A stretch of 12,944 nt of DNA, from NCBI GenBank assembly GCA_964643615.1, contig CAZXTR010000025.1, positions 1 through 12,944 of the forward strand, written 5' to 3'. Shown in pieces: positions 1 through 6,433 of the stretch (the stretch's first letter is position 1; the number at the start of each line of letters is the position of its first letter). This stretch comes from CAZXTR01 sp964643615 (GTDB taxonomy: Bacteria; Pseudomonadota; Alphaproteobacteria; CAAHEQ01; UBA3637). The notes below the pieces were generated by a model. That model made no database searches, was not told the DNA's origin, and saw only the letters and a program-made list of their open reading frames with translations. Position numbers and translations under genes: made by a program.

Positions 1-26
1 AAGTATAAACTTCCGATTTCTTTTTA

Positions 27-103
27 TGGTCGGGGCGATAGGATTTGAACCTACGACACCTTGCTCCCAAAGCAAGTACTCTACCAGGCTGAGCTACGCC
101 CCG
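27..103 (-). tRNA. tRNA-Pro, anticodon UGG, with encoded CCA
   Basis: On the minus strand this folds as a complete cloverleaf. The seven-base acceptor arms CGGGGCG (97-103) and CGCCCCG (31-37) pair perfectly, followed by discriminator A and an encoded CCA (27-29). The anticodon stem CTTGC/GCAAG encloses the loop TTTGGGA, which gives anticodon TGG with G at position 37, as expected for proline tRNA. The T-arm has the usual GGTTCGAATCC-type loop. The 77-base length including CCA is normal. It lies downstream of, and on the same strand as, the HNH-type gene, but a separate promoter-like sequence precedes it, so it is probably transcribed on its own. Confidence 0.96.
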
Positions 104-118
104 TTCCAATAGGGAAAA

Positions 119-147
119 CTTATACACTGTTTATTTTTAGAATGCAA
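119..147 (-). promoter_or_regulatory. Probable promoter of tRNA-Pro
   Basis: Read on the minus strand there is a TTGCAT -35 box (142-147), a 17-base spacer and a TATAAG -10 box (119-124). The -10 matches the sigma-70 consensus at 5 of 6 positions, the -35 at 3 of 6. Transcription would start a few bases before the mature tRNA 5' end at 103, leaving a short leader. Spacing and placement are good; the assignment is by pattern only. Confidence 0.55.
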
Positions 148-181
148 GCTTTTTATTGTCTTAATAATTAATTTTTTTATA

Positions 182-658
182 CTACTTTAGCCAATGTGAA
201 AAAAGAGGAAGTTTTTGTAGCGTTTTTTGTAAAATCTTTTTAAAACCACTTTCTTTGTTTTGTTTAGATAGTGTTTCTTGGATGAAAGATTGGTATTCTT
301 TATGCAATGCAACAGGAAGAAGGTCGGGAACATTAATTTCTACGGTTTCACTCAAATGAATGTTCTTTAGGGCAGGGTCAAAACAATGTCTATTTAAAAA
401 CCTATGTAAAGATTTTTCGATAAGGCACAAATTACTTAAGTCGTTAGTTCCCCCGCCAGATAAAGGTACAATATGGTGTATATCGAATCCTCGGGGCAGT
501 TTCCCTTTTGATATCCTATCCATTGAAAATTGATGAGGATTGATATATCCCGCTTTATAAAGATACTCCAAAAACAACTTTGTTGCTTTTTCGTGCTTAA
601 ATTCTTTTCGAAGCAGAGCTGTGCGTTCATGAGACTGACGTGTGAAGATGACTGTCAT
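182..658 (-). CDS. Small HNH-type endonuclease-like protein
   Basis: This 158-residue protein carries an HNH-like core in its middle: the pair H61-H62 in a DIHHIVPLSGGG segment, N76 in a DLSNLCLI segment, and H85 (with H91 further on). The order H-H / N / H and the glycine-rich turn are typical of HNH nucleases, although the CxxC zinc pairs of many relatives are absent. The N-terminal 55 residues are basic and the C-terminal third is lysine-rich, which would suit nucleic-acid binding. No signal peptide is visible. It starts 9 bases after the recG stop and its ribosome site overlaps that stop, so it is very likely co-transcribed with recG. The substrate is unknown. A restriction-type, homing-type or repair nuclease, or a degenerate relative, are all possible. 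The fold call is fairly secure, the role is not. Confidence 0.75.
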   Translation of the reverse strand: MTVIFTRQSHERTALLRKEFKHEKATKLFLEYLYKAGYINPHQFSMDRISKGKLPRGFDIHHIVPLSGGGTNDLSNLCLIEKSLHRFLNRHCFDPALKNIHLSETVEINVPDLLPVALHKEYQSFIQETLSKQNKESGFKKILQKTLQKLPLFSHWLK

Positions 659-663
659 TTTTT

Positions 664-670
664 CTCCTTA
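664..670 (-). promoter_or_regulatory. Ribosome binding site fused to the recG stop codon
   Basis: Minus-strand TAAGGAG contains both the recG stop (TAA, 668-670) and a strong Shine-Dalgarno sequence, five bases before the ATG of the HNH-type gene (656-658). This fixes the HNH start and suggests translational coupling to recG. Confidence 0.75.
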
Positions 671-2518
671 GCCCGAATGTATTGTGTTAATTTTTGTTTC
701 TTGATTAAAAAGGTGAAGCAAAATTTTCAGAGCTTCTCCTCGTTGATTTTCCAAATGTGCATCTGTGTTTAAAATAAGCCTTACATCGTCTCTTGCTATC
801 GTTAGTAAATTCGCATGAACACTTAAATCTGCCAGCTTAAAATCTTGAATGCCACTTTGTTTTGTGCCAAGGACTTCCCCCGCTCCTCGCAATTTTAAAT
901 CTTCTTCAGCGATGATAAAGCCATCTTGTGTTTCGCGCATAATTTGTAAACGTTTTTTCGCAATAATAGACAAGGGGGTGTTGTAAATTAATAGGCATGT
1001 AGATGGACGTTCTCTACGACCAATTCGTCCTCGGAGTTGATGTAATTGTGCAAGCCCAAAGCGTTCAGCTTGTTCGATAATCATAATTGTTGCAGACGGA
1101 ACGTCTACACCTACTTCGATAACTGTTGTAGCGACCAATATTTTTGTCTTTTTTAAAACAAAATCATTCATAATGGCATCTTTTTCTTCGCCTTTCATTT
1201 TACCATGAATAAGGGCAACTTGATGCGGGAATTTTTTTTCTAAAGATTTAAATCGATTTGTTGCGTTGGCTAAATCCGATTTTTCAGATTCTTCAATAAG
1301 AGGGCATACCCAATATATTTGAGAGTTTGAATTAATGGCATTTTCTAATTTTTGAATAGTTTCGTCAATTTTTGAAAAAGGGATAATCCGTGTATCGATT
1401 TTTTGACGATGAGGTGGTTTCTCATCGATTTTTGAAATATCCATATCTCCGTAATAGGTTAATGCTAAACTTCTTGGTATAGGAGTTGCAGTCATGACAA
1501 GAATGTCGGGATTATTGCCTTTTTTTGCCAATGATAAACGCTGTTCAACCCCGAATCGGTGTTGCTCATCAATAATAATAAACCCCAGCTCTTTGAATTT
1601 TATGGGTTCTTGGAAAAGGGCATGTGTCCCAATGATAATTTTTCCACTTCCATCGGCAATAGCATCTAAAATATTTTGTCGTACGTTGCCTTTTTCTCTA
1701 GAAGTGAGTAAAATAGGTTGAATTTGAATGTTTTTGCACAGTTTTGTTATCGTTAACATATGTTGGCGTGCCAAAATATCAGTTGGTGCCATTAAGCATG
1801 TTTGTTGTCCATATTCAATCGCGTGTAGCATGCTCAANNNNNNNNNNNNNNNNNNNNNNNNNNNNNNNNNNNNNNNNNNNNNNNNNNNNNNNNNNNNNNN
1901 NNNNNNNNNNNNNNNNNNNNNNNNNNNNNNNNNNNNNGGATGGTGTATTTTTATTAAGCTTTCTTTAAAGGAAGTCCAGTTTTGTTGTTTTAAAAAATGT
2001 TCATCTAACCATTCAGGCATTTTTGGGATGCATTTCAAAGATTCTTCTATGACCTTGATCATCATCTTATTCGTTAAACCTTGAGATAATGGATAAATGG
2101 GCTCAATTAAGGGTATTGATTTTTTTTCTTGTGTAATATAGTCGGGATGATTCATTTGCAAGTGTGAATTGAAAGAAGATACTTTTCCGCTGACAAATCG
2201 TTTTGAATTTATTGGGAGTATCTTTAAAAGATAATCTTTATAGTATTTAAAATAAATAATTTCAAGTAATTGTTTATCAAATCGACATAACACCTTATAA
2301 GGTAATTTTTTTAATCTTGGAATTTGATGTTTTAAAACGGTGACTTCTGTAGTCAAGTAAGGAGGCTTCATTCTGTCAAGAATTGAGTTAGGTAAATGAA
2401 AAAGTGCAGATACAATAGTGTGCCCGCATAAATTTTTTAGTAACTTCAAACTGTGAGGTCCGATTCCTTTTATTGTGTCTAATCCTGCGAAAAGCTCAAA
2501 TAATAAAGGTGGCCTCAT
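668..2518 (-). CDS. recG: ATP-dependent DNA helicase RecG (interrupted by assembly gap)
   Basis: RecG is a superfamily 2 helicase that remodels stalled replication forks and Holliday junctions. The N-terminal part has the wedge/OB region, starting with a GLDTIKGIGPHSLKLL segment near residues 12-26, and runs to an IHH that the next bases extend with proline. A 100-N gap follows. The helicase motifs after it are clear: Ia (MAPTDILARQH), II as DEQH near nominal residues 317-320, III (TATPIPRS), V and VI (ATTVIEVGVDVP, then QLRGRIGR), and the RecG-specific LRGAGEVLGTKQSG segment near the C terminus. The Q-motif region and Walker A are not present and must lie in the gap. The nominal 616 residues are shorter than the usual roughly 690. 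The start ATG is preceded by AGGAGG inside the end of the upstream gene. It is followed closely by the HNH-type gene. Confidence 0.96.
   Translation of the reverse strand: MRPPLLFELFAGLDTIKGIGPHSLKLLKNLCGHTIVSALFHLPNSILDRMKPPYLTTEVTVLKHQIPRLKKLPYKVLCRFDKQLLEIIYFKYYKDYLLKILPINSKRFVSGKVSSFNSHLQMNHPDYITQEKKSIPLIEPIYPLSQGLTNKMMIKVIEESLKCIPKMPEWLDEHFLKQQNWTSFKESLIKIHHXXXXXXXXXXXXXXXXXXXXXXXXXXXXXXXXXXLSMLHAIEYGQQTCLMAPTDILARQHMLTITKLCKNIQIQPILLTSREKGNVRQNILDAIADGSGKIIIGTHALFQEPIKFKELGFIIIDEQHRFGVEQRLSLAKKGNNPDILVMTATPIPRSLALTYYGDMDISKIDEKPPHRQKIDTRIIPFSKIDETIQKLENAINSNSQIYWVCPLIEESEKSDLANATNRFKSLEKKFPHQVALIHGKMKGEEKDAIMNDFVLKKTKILVATTVIEVGVDVPSATIMIIEQAERFGLAQLHQLRGRIGRRERPSTCLLIYNTPLSIIAKKRLQIMRETQDGFIIAEEDLKLRGAGEVLGTKQSGIQDFKLADLSVHANLLTIARDDVRLILNTDAHLENQRGEALKILLHLFNQETKINTIHSG
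1838..1937. other. Assembly gap of 100 N inside recG
   Basis: Exactly 100 undetermined bases, the conventional filler for a gap of unknown size. Both sides read in the same recG frame only because 100 happens to fit the phase (one base completes a CCN proline codon, the other 99 make 33 codons). Known RecG proteins have about 95-100 residues between the equivalent flanking segments, so the real gap is probably near 290-300 bases. Confidence 0.98.
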
Positions 2519-2520
2519 GA

Positions 2521-2973
2521 TTAGCCTCCTGTTAGTGGTGCCATGTAATTTCTTGTCGGCGATACTTTTTGTTTTAGATTTTTGTTATCATTTTTTAAAA
2601 TTTTACCATCTGGTAGTTTAACTGTACCGTCTTTGTAAACAATGGATGCAAAGATGGGAAGGGTGTAAAATGTATTTAAAATTTCATCGCAAGGTGTTTG
2701 TACAATATCTTTTTGCATATTATAGGCTTTAAGTTTTGCCGAAGCATATTCTTTGAATGCTTTTTGACGAGCACTTTCGCCAAAATTTTCTGCAGCAATG
2801 ATATATCCCGATATAAGTTCAAAGTCGTCTAAGCGATTGCCAGCATTACAAGCTAATGCAACACCAGCAGTTGTGCCTAACTGCTCTGCATTTGTCATGC
2901 CAAAACCAGTTCTTTGTGCATAAATATTCGTTGTTGTTAAGAATAAACCAATTAAAAAAAAATATTTTTTCAT
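2521..2973 (-). CDS. Secreted protein of unknown function
   Basis: I do not recognise this 150-residue protein. Residues 1-19 form a classic signal peptide: a KK n-region, a hydrophobic core FFLIGLFL, and a likely signal peptidase I site after IYA, just before Q20. The mature part begins with a small-residue segment (GTTAGVALACNAGNRLDDF), followed by a charged helical stretch rich in Ala, Lys and Glu. Two cysteines (C42 in ALACNAG and C94 in TPCDEIL) could form a periplasmic disulfide. The C-terminal part is lysine-rich and ends PLTGG. No enzyme motif is visible. It is the first gene of the run with recG and the HNH-type protein, and its last two glycine codons provide part of the recG ribosome site. 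A weak site (GGCGAG) precedes its own ATG. It is most likely periplasmic. Confidence 0.8.
   Translation of the reverse strand: MKKYFFLIGLFLTTTNIYAQRTGFGMTNAEQLGTTAGVALACNAGNRLDDFELISGYIIAAENFGESARQKAFKEYASAKLKAYNMQKDIVQTPCDEILNTFYTLPIFASIVYKDGTVKLPDGKILKNDNKNLKQKVSPTRNYMAPLTGG
2525..2530 (-). promoter_or_regulatory. recG ribosome binding site inside the upstream gene
   Basis: Minus-strand AGGAGG, built largely from the terminal Gly-Gly codons (GGA GGC) of the secreted-protein gene, lies six bases before the recG ATG (2516-2518). The upstream stop TAA is 2521-2523. It supports the recG start and co-translation of the two genes. Confidence 0.75.
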
Positions 2974-3000
2974 AAAAATCTCGCCTTTAAAAAAATAATC

Positions 3001-3006
3001 ATTATA
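3001..3006 (-). promoter_or_regulatory. Possible -10 box for the secreted protein-recG-HNH run
   Basis: A perfect minus-strand TATAAT lies 28 bases before the ATG at 2973. No good -35 box is seen at 16-18 bases upstream (the sequence there is A-rich), so this rests on the -10 alone. Confidence 0.4.
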
Positions 3007-3061
3007 TTGGTTGAAGAGTAGAGCTTTTTTAAAATTTTAGCAAGTATAAAAGGACTAAAAA

Positions 3062-3736
3062 ATGTTAAATGACATGATCTTTTCTCTGCCAGACGGCAAT
3101 GGCTCAATTGAGAAGGCTTTGATTATGTTGCATGGGTACGGTTCTAATGGAGATGATTTGATTTCTTTGGCCCCCGCGTTAAAAAAGGAAAATTTAAATA
3201 CGGTTTTTTATGCTCCAGATGCTCCCTTTTCAATGGGATTTAATGCGTATCAGTGGTATCCTTTGGATGATATAGAAGACTGTTCTATTCTTGAACGTTT
3301 TAAATATGTTGCAAATTTGATGCAACGTGCGAAAAATGTTGTTCCGCTCATCCATAGTTTTGTTGAAATGGTATGCAAAAAGCACAATATTGCACCTTCA
3401 AATATTTTTTTGATGGGTTTTTCTCAAGGAGGACTGCTTGCTTTAATGTCTGGTTTGATGGATCCTAAAAAAATTGGCGGGATAATAGGCTGTTCTTCCA
3501 TTCCTATCGCAATTAATACAGTGATGCCAAAAGAAGAAGTGTTGAATACCCCAGATGCTCTTTTAACACATGGAGAAGATGATCGCCAAGTCCCTTTTAT
3601 TGCCACAGAAATGACACAAAATACTTTGAAAAATTTAGGAGCTTCTGTGACAACGTATGCTGTTCCTGGTATGGGGCACAGCATCGATTCGGGATGTATC
3701 CAAGCGATAAGCTATTTTTTGCGATCCCATTCTTAA
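3062..3736 (+). CDS. Carboxylesterase/phospholipase-like alpha/beta hydrolase
   Basis: This 224-residue protein belongs to the small carboxylesterase (Abhydrolase_2, acyl-protein-thioesterase-like) group, which hydrolyses short-chain esters or lysophospholipids. The catalytic parts are all present: nucleophile S121 in GFSQGG, acid D174 in HGEDDRQVP, and H206 in GMGHSID. The MLHGYGSNGDD segment near residues 22-32 forms the oxyanion-hole region. The length is normal for the family and there is no signal peptide, so it is probably cytoplasmic. The ATG has an AAGGA site just upstream. It is divergent from the secreted protein-recG run and converges on thpR, the two stop codons sharing the palindrome TTAA. 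The physiological substrate cannot be told from the sequence. Confidence 0.88.
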   Translation: MLNDMIFSLPDGNGSIEKALIMLHGYGSNGDDLISLAPALKKENLNTVFYAPDAPFSMGFNAYQWYPLDDIEDCSILERFKYVANLMQRAKNVVPLIHSFVEMVCKKHNIAPSNIFLMGFSQGGLLALMSGLMDPKKIGGIIGCSSIPIAINTVMPKEEVLNTPDALLTHGEDDRQVPFIATEMTQNTLKNLGASVTTYAVPGMGHSIDSGCIQAISYFLRSHS

Positions 3737-4281
3737 ATTAAGGAAAGAGGATATCTGGCTTCTATTCGATAGTATTTTCCTTCGCCGTTTTCTCTAGCAT
3801 GACTAGAAAAAAGAGTGAAGTAGTATACGGGGAATGAATCTGTTTTGAATAAATTATTTTTGGAAACAAATCGAAAGACATCATCCATTGTAGTGCCTTT
3901 TAAACTTGCTATTGAAACATGTGCATGAAATTTAAAACGATCGTCGGGGGCTTTGCAATCGTATGCGATTTTTTTGATTTTAGCGCTGAGCTCATCTAAC
4001 GCTTGATAATAATTAACTCCAACCCATAGATGATGCGGTTGATCGCCTGTTGCAAAATAACCTACTTGAGAGAGGGATAAATTAAAAGCTTTAACCCTTA
4101 ATTGGCAAAGTTTGTCGTGAATATTATCGGCAATATCTTCTTGAATATTTCCCAAAAAACAAAGATTAAGGTGTAATTTTTCTTTGTCTACCCATTTCGC
4201 CAAAGGAACCCCCCCGTGAAGGCTATAGACTTGATTTGCAATGTTTTCAGGCAATTCTAGGCCTACGAATAAGCGGATCAT
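3733..4281 (-). CDS. thpR: RNA 2',3'-cyclic phosphodiesterase (2H family, LigT-like)
   Basis: This is a 182-residue two-histidine phosphoesterase of the ThpR/LigT type, acting on 2',3'-cyclic phosphate ends of RNA. The opening MIRLFVGLELPENI is typical of the family. The two HxTx motifs are recognisable but altered: the first is H37-L-N39-L (HLNLCFLG, threonine replaced by asparagine), the second H121-V-S123-I (threonine replaced by serine). Both histidines are kept. The length matches the family (about 175-185). The start ATG has a strong AAGGAG six bases upstream that overlaps the stop of the TesA-like gene, so the two are likely one transcript. Its stop overlaps that of the convergent esterase. 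Activity is plausible, but the asparagine in motif 1 deserves a test. Confidence 0.9.
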   Translation of the reverse strand: MIRLFVGLELPENIANQVYSLHGGVPLAKWVDKEKLHLNLCFLGNIQEDIADNIHDKLCQLRVKAFNLSLSQVGYFATGDQPHHLWVGVNYYQALDELSAKIKKIAYDCKAPDDRFKFHAHVSIASLKGTTMDDVFRFVSKNNLFKTDSFPVYYFTLFSSHARENGEGKYYRIEARYPLSLI

Positions 4282-4287
4282 TATTGT

Positions 4288-4294
4288 CTCCTTA
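4288..4294 (-). promoter_or_regulatory. thpR ribosome binding site fused to upstream stop
   Basis: Minus-strand TAAGGAG holds the TAA stop of the TesA-like gene (4292-4294) and a strong Shine-Dalgarno sequence, six bases before the thpR ATG. The arrangement is the same as at the recG/HNH junction. Confidence 0.7.
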
Positions 4295-4941
4295 ATGTTT
4301 ATCTATTAATGAAATGATAGATGGTAAAATATTTTGAACCATTATTTTTACGCCTTTTGCATTGGGATGAATGGAATCCAATAAGTAAGTCATATCATAT
4401 GAGCCCTTTTTTATTTGCATAACGCCTTTCATGAAAAATGGATAAAGTGGGATTTTGTATTTTTTAGATAAATCTTTATACATAGCAACAAAATCAGAAC
4501 GATACTTTTCTGGTTGCGTCGGTGGAGCTTGCATCCCAATTAATAACACTAAAATATTTTGCTTTTGAAAAGTTGGATGATTTGGTTTAGATTTTGTGAT
4601 GTTTCTTGAATGGGGATATTTCTTAATGCGTCGTTGCCACCCAGCTCGACTAAAACAGCATTTGGATTTTTTGAGATAGCGGTTTGGATTCGGTTAAGAC
4701 CATCGGCTGTTGTACTTCCTGATATGCTTTCATTAATCACGGAAACGTTTCGGTAGCCCTTTTGATGAAGTGCTTTTTCCAGTTGAGCATAGAAAGATTC
4801 CTTCGAATTAAGACTATAGCCAGAAGACAGACTGTCCCCAAAAACCATCAAAGAAAACGTTTCTTTAGTTATACAAGGAGTCGCAATAAATAATCCTAAT
4901 ATCAACATTAATAAAAAATTCTGCACTTTTTTTAACTCCAA
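4292..4941 (-). pseudogene. tesA: TesA-like arylesterase/lysophospholipase (SGNH hydrolase), frameshifted
   Basis: Two adjoining frames together encode one SGNH-family esterase/thioesterase. The first part (4549-4941, 130 residues) has a signal peptide-like N terminus (KK, then LLMLILGLFIA), block I GDSLSSG with nucleophile S37, G75 of block II, and block III GGND at 101-104. It then stops at TAG. The second part (ending at 4292) continues at the expected point with LLIGMQAPP and carries block V DSIHPN with the catalytic Asp and His. The frames differ by one base: an extra A in the AAAA run near 4557-4567 would give SKNILVLLIGMQ and join them. All catalytic residues survive on both sides, so this is either a recent mutation or a sequencing error. 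The best first-part start is TTG at 4941, which supplies the KK n-region; GTG at 4926 is an alternative. It precedes thpR on the same strand. Confidence 0.85.
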
Positions 4942-4966
4942 TCTTCCTTTTTTTTGAATTTTATTT

Positions 4967-4972
4967 TATAAT
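4967..4972 (+). promoter_or_regulatory. Possible -10 box for def-fmt-truA
   Basis: A perfect TATAAT lies 22 bases before the preferred def ATG. No convincing -35 box is seen 16-18 bases upstream. The complementary strand of the same AT-rich stretch offers TATAAA/TAAAAT-like boxes that could serve the divergent TesA-like gene. Confidence 0.45.
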
Positions 4973-4994
4973 ATTGAAAAAGAAAAGGAAAAAA

Positions 4995-5510
4995 ATGAAA
5001 ATGACAATTTTGGAAATTCCTCACCCGCTTTTGCGTGAAAAGAGTCTTCTTGTTGGAAAGGAAGATGTTTCCCAGTTGTTGGATGATATGTTGGAAACAA
5101 TGTATGAAGCAAGGGGCGTTGGTTTAGCAGCACCTCAAGTTGGCGTATTGAAACGTGTTATTGTAATTGATGTTGGGGGGAAAGATGCGCGTACGCCATT
5201 ATTTCTTATAAACCCTCGCATTGTGTGGCATGGCGAAGAAAAAGATCAATGCTCTGAGGGCTGTTTGTCTGTTCCTAATCAATTTGCTCTGGTTGAAAGG
5301 TTTGTATCTGTGCGTGTTGCTTATGAAGACAGAAATAGAAAAAGTCAAAAAATTGAAGCTGAAGGATTATTATCTATTGCTTTGCAACATGAATTAGACC
5401 ATTTAGATGGTGTTTTGTTTTTTGATTATTTGTCTAAACTAAAACAAAAAATGTTGATTAAAAGGTTAGAAAAAAGCCGTAAGAAAAAATTATCAGCAGA
5501 GGAAAGTTAA
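4995..5510 (+). CDS. def: Peptide deformylase
   Basis: This enzyme removes the formyl group from the N-terminal methionine of nascent proteins, using a metal ion. All three signature motifs are present (numbered from the ATG at 4995): GVGLAAPQ at 41-48, EGCLS with the metal ligand C90, and QHELDH with H132, catalytic E133 and H136. The 171-residue length is normal. The frame is open back to a TTG at 4974, but the ATG at 4995 has AAGGA five bases upstream and gives the usual MKMTILEIP opening, so I chose it; the ATG at 5001 is a weaker alternative. It is first in the def-fmt-truA cluster, with fmt starting two bases after its stop. def removes the group that fmt adds, a classic pairing. Confidence 0.96.
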   Translation: MKMTILEIPHPLLREKSLLVGKEDVSQLLDDMLETMYEARGVGLAAPQVGVLKRVIVIDVGGKDARTPLFLINPRIVWHGEEKDQCSEGCLSVPNQFALVERFVSVRVAYEDRNRKSQKIEAEGLLSIALQHELDHLDGVLFFDYLSKLKQKMLIKRLEKSRKKKLSAEES

Positions 5511-5512
5511 AT

Positions 5513-6433
5513 ATGAAAATTGTTTTTATGGGGACTCCAGATTTTGCTGTGCCTGCCTTGCGCGCATTGTTGGTTGAACATGAAGTTGTTTGTGTCTATA
5601 CGCAGCCAGCAAGACCAGCGGGGAGGGGGCACCATTTAGAATCTTCGCCCGTGCAAAAAGAAGCAGAAAAAAATGGAATTTTAGTCCGTACCCCTGTTTC
5701 TTTGAAAAGTGCAGAAGAACAAAAAATGTTTCAAAAATTGAATGCAGATGTTGCGGTTGTTTGTGCTTATGGGCTTATTTTACCAAAGGCCATTCTCGAT
5801 TCTTTTCCCAGGGGGTGTATTAATATTCATGCTTCATTATTGCCACGTTGGCGTGGTGCGGCGCCTATCCAACGTGCGATTATGGCAGGGGATCATCAAA
5901 CGGGGATTACACTTATGCAAATGGACGTCGGTTTAGATACAGGAGATATCCTTTTATCTTCTTCTGTGGATATATTACCAGAGATGACGACGGGCGTTTT
6001 GCACGATATGTTATCGACTTTGGGTAGCAAATTAATTGTGCGTGTGTTGAAAGAGACGCCTCAACCCATTCCTCAACCCAAAACTGGCGATACGTATGCT
6101 AAAAAGATATCCAAAGAAGAATGTGCTATTGATTGGTCGCTGCCCGCAAATGTGGTAAGTGCCCACATTCGTGGATTATCACCTTATCCAAAGGCTTATT
6201 TTATGTTGGGAGAAGAGCGTATTTATGTGTTGAGTGCAAAAGAAGTTCCTTTGGTGGATTTAAAGGTAATGTGTGGTACCGTTGTGGACAATTCTTTAAC
6301 CATTGCATGTGGACAAGGGACAGCAATATCTCTGACCACTTTACAGCGTTCTGGGAAAAGGGCTTTGTCGGTTAAGGATTTTTTAAGAGGATTTCCTATT
6401 CGTTCGGGAGTTTGCTTGTATGCAACGGTATAA
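5513..6433 (+). CDS. fmt: Methionyl-tRNA formyltransferase
   Basis: This protein transfers a formyl group from 10-formyl-tetrahydrofolate to initiator Met-tRNA, so that translation can start with formyl-methionine. The 306-residue length is typical. The N-terminal Rossmann-type domain opens MKIVFMGTPDFAVPAL. The catalytic residues are N104 and H106 in CINIHASLLPRWRGAAPIQ and D142 in MDVGLDTGD. The C-terminal third is the smaller OB-like tRNA-binding domain. An AGAGGA site inside the end of def precedes the ATG, and only two bases separate the genes. The 3' end overlaps truA by 14 bases. Confidence 0.97.
   Translation: MKIVFMGTPDFAVPALRALLVEHEVVCVYTQPARPAGRGHHLESSPVQKEAEKNGILVRTPVSLKSAEEQKMFQKLNADVAVVCAYGLILPKAILDSFPRGCINIHASLLPRWRGAAPIQRAIMAGDHQTGITLMQMDVGLDTGDILLSSSVDILPEMTTGVLHDMLSTLGSKLIVRVLKETPQPIPQPKTGDTYAKKISKEECAIDWSLPANVVSAHIRGLSPYPKAYFMLGEERIYVLSAKEVPLVDLKVMCGTVVDNSLTIACGQGTAISLTTLQRSGKRALSVKDFLRGFPIRSGVCLYATV

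Noticed and set aside
161..171. AT palindrome TTAATAATTAA downstream of the HNH gene as a terminator
   Set aside because: The stem is all A/T with a one-base loop and cannot form a stable hairpin.
27..181. tRNA-Pro beside an HNH gene as an integration site of a mobile element
   Set aside because: No integrase, no repeat of the tRNA 3' end and no phage or plasmid genes in the window; the HNH gene is tightly linked to recG instead.
1494..2084. Plus-strand open frames opposite recG, some running through the N gap
   Set aside because: They are shadows of the strongly conserved recG coding strand and the N stretch inflates their length.
4547..4570. Programmed -1 ribosomal frameshift in the TesA-like gene
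   Set aside because: The codons at the site (AAA ATA TTT TAG) do not form a slippery heptamer in the needed phase and no obvious stimulatory hairpin was seen; a single missing A explains it more simply.
4974..4994. A TTG-initiated, lysine-rich extension of peptide deformylase
   Set aside because: The TTG overlaps the end of a promoter-like -10 region and has no ribosome site, whereas the ATG at 4995 has AAGGA five bases upstream and gives the normal family N terminus.
5590..6375. Plus-strand alternative frames inside fmt
   Set aside because: They overlap a complete, well-conserved fmt gene and show no family features or ribosome sites.
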